The translations under genes were made by a program, and so were the position numbers. 27,496 nt of DNA, taken from Hyphomicrobiales bacterium. Its GTDB lineage: Bacteria; Pseudomonadota; Alphaproteobacteria; Rhizobiales; Beijerinckiaceae. Below the pieces are notes generated by a model that saw only the letters and a program-made list of their open reading frames with translations, was not told where the DNA came from and searched no databases. Numbering within the stretch: position 1 is the first letter of the stretch; the number at the start of each line of letters is the position of its first letter. The stretch is from the NCBI GenBank assembly GCA_028290125.1, contig JAQGKM010000117.1:1-27496 (forward strand), written 5' to 3'. This document shows positions 23,567 to 27,496 of the stretch, in pieces.

Positions 23567-25339
23567 ATGAAAGATTTCAAGGAAATCACCCCGAAGGACT
23601 TCAAACTCAAGCCGGGCGCATTGGACAGCGACGCAGATGTCCTGCTTGCATCTGTTCTGCCGGGACTCGTCGAGACGCTGTCCGACGGCGTCGCCATCGC
23701 CAGGGTCGCGGATGGCAACGCCCCGCTGTTGTACGTCAACAAGGCCTTCGAGCGGCTGACGGGTTACCAACGCCACGAGGCGCTCGGGAAAGATTGCCGT
23801 TATCTGCAGGGCAATGAGCGCGAGCAACCGGAGGTCGCGCTCATCCGCGCCGCCATCACCGCCTGCAAGCCCGTGGACGTCACCTTGCGAAACTACCGCA
23901 AGGACGGCTCGGCGTTCTGGAACAGCCTCAGCCTCAGGCCGATCCTGGTCGCCGGTGAGCAACTCTACATCGGGATCCTGCGCGATATATCGGCTGTCCG
24001 GCAGACCGAGATCGCTCTGGATGTCGCCGCCAATCTCGACGTGGCGACAGGCTGTCTCAATCGTCAGTCCTTCATGTTGGCCGCGCAGGATCGCTTTGCG
24101 ACGAACGGCGAGGCGGTGCTGATCGTGAAGCTCGACGCGATCAGTTTCCACGACATCAATGCCGGCTATGGTTTCGACGTCGGCGACGCCCTGTTGCGCG
24201 AAACAGGGCGCCGGCTGCTGCACACCGGGGCAGCCCTTGTGTCGCGTTTCGGAGCCAATGAATTCGGCCTGGCGTTCGCTTATTCCGACGACGCCGGCGC
24301 GCATGACATCGTGACCAACGTCTGCGCCGCGCTCTCCACCGACTACGTGATTCCCGGCGCGAATATCGCCTTGCGCTTTGCTGTCGGTTTCGCCGTCGGC
24401 CAACCCGGCGCCAGCGTCATCTCGGTGATCCGAAACGCCGGCACTGCGCTGCGCATCGCCAAGTCGGATCCGCTCAGCGGACCCCGTCGATTCCAGCGCG
24501 CCGACGAGGACGAGGCGCGACATCGCGTGCGCATGACCCGCGAGCTGAAGGTCGCAATCGCCAACGACGAATTCGACTATCATTACCAGCCCCAGATCGC
24601 TCTGCTGACGGGCGAGTGCGTCGGCGCAGAAGCCTTGATACGGTGGAACCACCCGCTGTTCGGGAGCCAACCTCCCGGCCGGTTCATCGAGGCGGCTGAA
24701 CGGACCGGTCTTCTCCTCGATCTCGGCGAACGCGGTCTCGCCACCGTCGCGGCCTTTGCGCGACGCATCAACGAGGCGCGCGAACGACCGTTGCGGTTCT
24801 CGGTGAATGTGTCCGCCACGGAATTCCTGCATCGCGATGTTGCCGAGATCGTGAGCCGCGTCCTGCGCGAAACGAACGCCGATCCGTCCTGGCTGACGCT
24901 GGAGATTACCGAAAGCGTGTTCCTCAACGACACGCCCGGCGTCCTTGAAGCGTTCCGGAGGCTGCGAGACCTGGGCGTCGGGCTGTCGGTCGACGATTTC
25001 GGAACGGGCTATGCGAGCCTCAGATTGCTCGAGACCTTCCCGGTGACGGAGATCAAGATCGACCGCAGCTTCATCTGCGAACTCGCCGCGAGTCCCTCGA
25101 AGCTGGTCATCGTGCGGTCGATCATCGATCTCGGTCGCTCTTTGGGACTCTCCGTCGTCGCCGAGGGCGTTGAAACCGAAGCTCAGCGCGCGCTGCTGGC
25201 GGGCATGGGCTGCCCGACAGGCCAGGGCTTCCTTTACGGGTTTCCGGCGACGGACGAAGATTTCGCGGCAGGCCTACGCCGGACCGATGACCTGCTTCAG
25301 AGCAGGATCGGACATCGCGTCTCGGGCCCGCGAGAATGA
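23567..25339 (+). CDS. LOV-GGDEF-EAL protein, predicted blue-light-responsive c-di-GMP phosphodiesterase
   Basis: From the ATG at 23567 the protein has 590 residues; a TTG at 23531 is an alternative, and no ribosome site decides. A LOV/PAS domain (about 30-150) holds GKDCRYLQG with the flavin-adduct Cys77, plus N109 and N119. The Gln usually in the last strand (GxQxD) is Leu138 here, and the Asn before the Cys is Asp76. A GGDEF domain (about 155-310) is degenerate: RFGANEF replaces RxGGDEF, so it should not make c-di-GMP. The EAL domain (about 325-575) is intact: EALIR (355-359), LEITES, DDFGTGY (476-482), KID, and AEGVE. It should break down c-di-GMP. Confidence 0.92.
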   Translation: MKDFKEITPKDFKLKPGALDSDADVLLASVLPGLVETLSDGVAIARVADGNAPLLYVNKAFERLTGYQRHEALGKDCRYLQGNEREQPEVALIRAAITACKPVDVTLRNYRKDGSAFWNSLSLRPILVAGEQLYIGILRDISAVRQTEIALDVAANLDVATGCLNRQSFMLAAQDRFATNGEAVLIVKLDAISFHDINAGYGFDVGDALLRETGRRLLHTGAALVSRFGANEFGLAFAYSDDAGAHDIVTNVCAALSTDYVIPGANIALRFAVGFAVGQPGASVISVIRNAGTALRIAKSDPLSGPRRFQRADEDEARHRVRMTRELKVAIANDEFDYHYQPQIALLTGECVGAEALIRWNHPLFGSQPPGRFIEAAERTGLLLDLGERGLATVAAFARRINEARERPLRFSVNVSATEFLHRDVAEIVSRVLRETNADPSWLTLEITESVFLNDTPGVLEAFRRLRDLGVGLSVDDFGTGYASLRLLETFPVTEIKIDRSFICELAASPSKLVIVRSIIDLGRSLGLSVVAEGVETEAQRALLAGMGCPTGQGFLYGFPATDEDFAAGLRRTDDLLQSRIGHRVSGPRE

Positions 25340-25361
25340 CCCCGACACGCACGCACTCACA

Positions 25362-25775
25362 TCATTCGGCAGCGCCTGCATATCTCTGCCCGCGATCGCT
25401 TGTTGCATGACGTGCCTGTTGTTCGAGCGCGGCCAACTCCCCGTGTTCGACCCCCGCGCTTGTCACCAGCTTCAATTCGATGCGGCGCGGCCGTGCTCCA
25501 TCGCGCCTTGCGGCGAGGATGGCCGTCAACGCGCGGGCCTGAAGCTCGAGATCGGCGGCGCGCTTTTCGACCAGCTTCGCTTCTCCGCCCTCCTTCGCGT
25601 GCATGTAAAGCAGGACCGAAGCGGCGAACGTCGCGACGGCGCCCGATTCCCCGGCGTCCCGAGCCAGGTCCATCATCCGCAGAAGGTGCTGGTGCACCTG
25701 CGCCCGCTCGACCGTCGGGCCGCGCTGCTTGATCAGCGTCATCGTAAGAACGAAGGCATCTTGTATCGGCGCCAT
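25362..25775 (-). CDS. Hypothetical protein, 137 residues
   Basis: The ATG at 25775 is preceded by GAGGGAGA five to seven bases away, a good ribosome site. The product appears mostly helical (MAPIQDAFVLTMTLIKQRG, HLLRMMDLARDAGESGAVATFAASVLLYMH), with an Arg-rich C-terminal third. It is soluble, with no signal peptide or catalytic motif, and I do not recognise the family. A second open frame on the same strand (25357-25800) gives an unlikely Arg/Gly-rich product and was rejected. It is convergent with the LOV-EAL gene. Confidence 0.7.
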   Translation of the reverse strand: MAPIQDAFVLTMTLIKQRGPTVERAQVHQHLLRMMDLARDAGESGAVATFAASVLLYMHAKEGGEAKLVEKRAADLELQARALTAILAARRDGARPRRIELKLVTSAGVEHGELAALEQQARHATSDRGQRYAGAAE

Positions 25776-25861
25776 ACCGGTCTCCCTCTCGCCGTGCCAT
25801 GCTGGTGATTGCTCAAGCCTCGATGCGAAAAGGAGTTCGGCGGCGCCCGCGCGGCTTTTGT

Positions 25862-25876
25862 CTTTTTAGTAAAAAG
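25862..25876. repeat. AT-rich palindrome upstream of the 137-residue gene
   Basis: CTTTTTAGTAAAAAG is a 15-bp palindrome with a three-base centre in an otherwise GC-rich 261-bp gap (25776-26036). GGAAC follows on the minus strand side (25877-25881), but no matching ECF -10 was found. It could be an operator or promoter element. The rest of the gap shows no gene. Confidence 0.35.
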
Positions 25877-26036
25877 TTCCTTATCCGGGCCTGCTGATCG
25901 GCGGCGTTCCTCAACACCGGGACGTGCGCGGGTCTTCCATGTCCACCACGATGACGTGAGATGATCCGACGCGCTTATCGAGACCGAGCCTGAGTTGTCA
26001 GCCGTCGCTTCGCCGAGGCGATGGCTCTGCGTTCTT

Positions 26037-27176
26037 TCACACTGACAGGGTCACGACAGATCGGCCACGAAGGGCCTCAAGGGGAGCCGTCACTTCGCAG
26101 CGGAGGCCCTCTGATCCGAAGCTGAGAACAACCTCCGCACCGAATTCACTTGTCAGGCTGCGCTCCACCAGACGGGACCCGAAGCCGCGTCGCGTGGGTG
26201 GCGCCACGACGGGCCCCCCGCTTTCGGACCACAGCAGCCGGAACATTCCTTGATTGACGCTCCAGGTGACGTCGACCCGACCGCTGTCGTTCGAGAGAGC
26301 TCCGTACTTGACCGCATTGGTTGCGAGCTCATGAAGGGCCAGCGAGAGTGACAATGCGGGGCTTGCTCCAATCTGCAACTCGGGGCCGCTGATTTGCTGT
26401 CGGGCAGCGCCGGTCTGGTGCGCTTGCAAAGCCCCTTCGATGACGGCGGACAGCGGAGCGGCCGTCCAACTCGTCTCTGTCAGGCGATCATGAGCTTGCC
26501 CCAGGGCAACGAGCCGCGCCATGAAGGCGGCATTGGCGTCGGCATGCGCGACGTCGCGAAACGTCTGGTAGGCGATCGCCTGCACGACGGCCAACGTGTT
26601 CTTGACCCGATGCTGCAGTTCATGTGCGAGAAGGCTATGCAGGCGAGCAGAGCGGCGTAGCTCCATCTGCGTCATGACCTGACGGGCCAAGCGGGTCAGC
26701 GAGCGGATCTGTCGCTCGTTCAGAGTTCTCGCACGTCGATCGAGGACGCACAGGGTGCCGATCGGCAGGTTCTCTTCGCTTTTCAGAAGTGCGCCTGCAT
26801 AGAACCGCAATCCCGGCGGGCCGGTCACCAAGGGATTGCAATTGAACCTGACGTCTTTCGTCGCGTCCGGGACGATCATGAAGTCAGCTTCCAGCAAGGC
26901 GTGCCCGCAGAACGAGGTTTCCAGCGGCGTTTCGCGCACGCCCAGACCGACCTCGGCCTTGAACCACTGCCGGCCTTCGGCGATCAGGTTCACCGCCGCG
27001 ATTGGCGTATCGCAGATCTCCGAGGCAAGCGCCGCGATGTCGTCGAAGTCTTGCTCCCGCGGAGTGTCCAGGATGTCATAGCGGTGCAGAGCGGCTAATC
27101 GCTCCTGCTCACGCAGGTGTGGTTTCGCCGCGAGGGTAGATGGTTCGATTTCAGCACCCATTGACACGGCACTCAC
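26037..27176 (-). CDS. GAF-HWE sensor histidine kinase
   Basis: A GTG at 27176 with AGGAGA six bases upstream gives a 379-residue protein; a TTG at 27230 and an ATG at 27161 are alternatives. There is no membrane segment, so it is cytosolic. A GAF domain (about 27-170) includes NLIAEGRQWFKAEVGL, SFCGHAL and GTLCVLDR. The kinase core is of the HWE class: H-box HELQHRVKN (phospho-acceptor His189), N-box HELATNAVKYGALS (282-295), the LLWSE segment (314-318) with W316 and E318, and the G-box RRGFGSRL (329-336). Such kinases sense light, redox or small ligands and often feed stress or chemotaxis outputs. No receiver gene is adjacent. Confidence 0.93.
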   Translation of the reverse strand: MSAVSMGAEIEPSTLAAKPHLREQERLAALHRYDILDTPREQDFDDIAALASEICDTPIAAVNLIAEGRQWFKAEVGLGVRETPLETSFCGHALLEADFMIVPDATKDVRFNCNPLVTGPPGLRFYAGALLKSEENLPIGTLCVLDRRARTLNERQIRSLTRLARQVMTQMELRRSARLHSLLAHELQHRVKNTLAVVQAIAYQTFRDVAHADANAAFMARLVALGQAHDRLTETSWTAAPLSAVIEGALQAHQTGAARQQISGPELQIGASPALSLSLALHELATNAVKYGALSNDSGRVDVTWSVNQGMFRLLWSESGGPVVAPPTRRGFGSRLVERSLTSEFGAEVVLSFGSEGLRCEVTAPLEALRGRSVVTLSV

Positions 27177-27379
27177 ACCATTCTCCTGCCGGCAGCACCT
27201 TGCCTTCGCGCTGACGGCTTCATGTTGCAATACTTTTGAGTGGGAGTCTGCGCGTATTGATCAGTATGCCGGAGCTACGCGTGAGCCATCGAGCTGCCAC
27301 ACGGACAGCTCTTGCTGCTGAATTGCGTCGATTTTAATGCCAGCGCTCGGGCCGATTCAGCCTGCCGCCCCCAAACGCG

Positions 27380-27414
27380 AAAACGCCCCGGAGCTTTCGC
27401 TCGCGGGGCGTTTT
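27380..27414 (-). terminator. Terminator of the initiator tRNA gene
   Basis: AAAACGCCCCG (27380-27390) and CGGGGCGTTTT (27404-27414) form an 11-bp stem. Inside, read on the minus strand, GAGC-GAAA-GCTC adds a GNRA tetraloop. It lies just after the tRNA on the minus strand and ends in TTTT; on the plus strand TTTTT also follows, so it may act both ways. Confidence 0.82.
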
Positions 27415-27420
27415 TGTGTT

Positions 27421-27496
<76 letters not shown>

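Noticed and set aside
22820..24832. 670-residue open frame antisense to the GlxA regulator and LOV-EAL genes
   Set aside because: It crosses two clear genes and their junction, and its composition is that of a shadow frame.
25861..25890. Possible general-stress (EcfG) promoter from GGAAC on the minus strand
   Set aside because: No GTT-type -10 element occurs at the required 16-17 base spacing.

Overview
The window is GC-rich chromosomal DNA. Three things suggest an alphaproteobacterium, most likely of the Hyphomicrobiales (Rhizobiales): the gene families (HWE histidine kinase, L,D-transpeptidase paralogue, Bug-type binding protein, MFS_3 exporter), the codon use, and an initiator tRNA with an A29:U41 pair. 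The genus cannot be named from the sequence alone. No insertion sequence, prophage, CRISPR array or rRNA is visible.

Layout, left to right. Bases 1-3300 hold the end of an unrecognised gene, a stand-alone adenylate-forming ligase, a 49-residue membrane micropeptide and an AqpZ water channel. Bases 3300-8910 are the most unusual part. After two adjacent hairpins come a class I SAM methyltransferase and, translationally coupled to it, a haem-oxygenase-like diiron oxidase. A convergent PurD-like ATP-grasp ligase and a divergent tandem SET-domain protein follow, then a voltage-gated-type K+ channel with a zinc-ribbon tail and a DUF1810 protein. The methyltransferase, oxidase, ATP-grasp and SET genes together look like an uncharacterised small-molecule or peptide-modifying pathway; this is an inference.

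Bases 8919-12830 hold an L,D-transpeptidase-like lipoprotein with a changed active-site motif, a subclass-B3-like metallo-beta-lactamase-fold hydrolase, an EntS-like exporter with an added C-terminal domain, and a possible 36-residue membrane peptide. Bases 12956-15147 hold an orphan Bug/TctC substrate-binding protein followed closely by a NicC-like (6-hydroxynicotinate 3-monooxygenase-like) FAD monooxygenase, suggesting uptake and hydroxylation of an aromatic acid.

Bases 15152-22417 are two drug-efflux modules. The first is a TetR repressor divergent from an MFS exporter, with two matching 19-bp palindromes in the shared promoter. The second is a TetR repressor divergent from an RND pump operon (72-residue leader ORF, RND pump, then membrane fusion protein), with two near-identical 16-bp palindromes over its promoter. 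The RND operon ends at a strong terminator. Bases 22514-27496 are regulatory: a GlxA-like AraC regulator, a LOV-GGDEF-EAL c-di-GMP protein, an unrecognised 137-residue protein, a GAF-HWE histidine kinase, and an initiator tRNA cut by one base at the window edge with its terminator.
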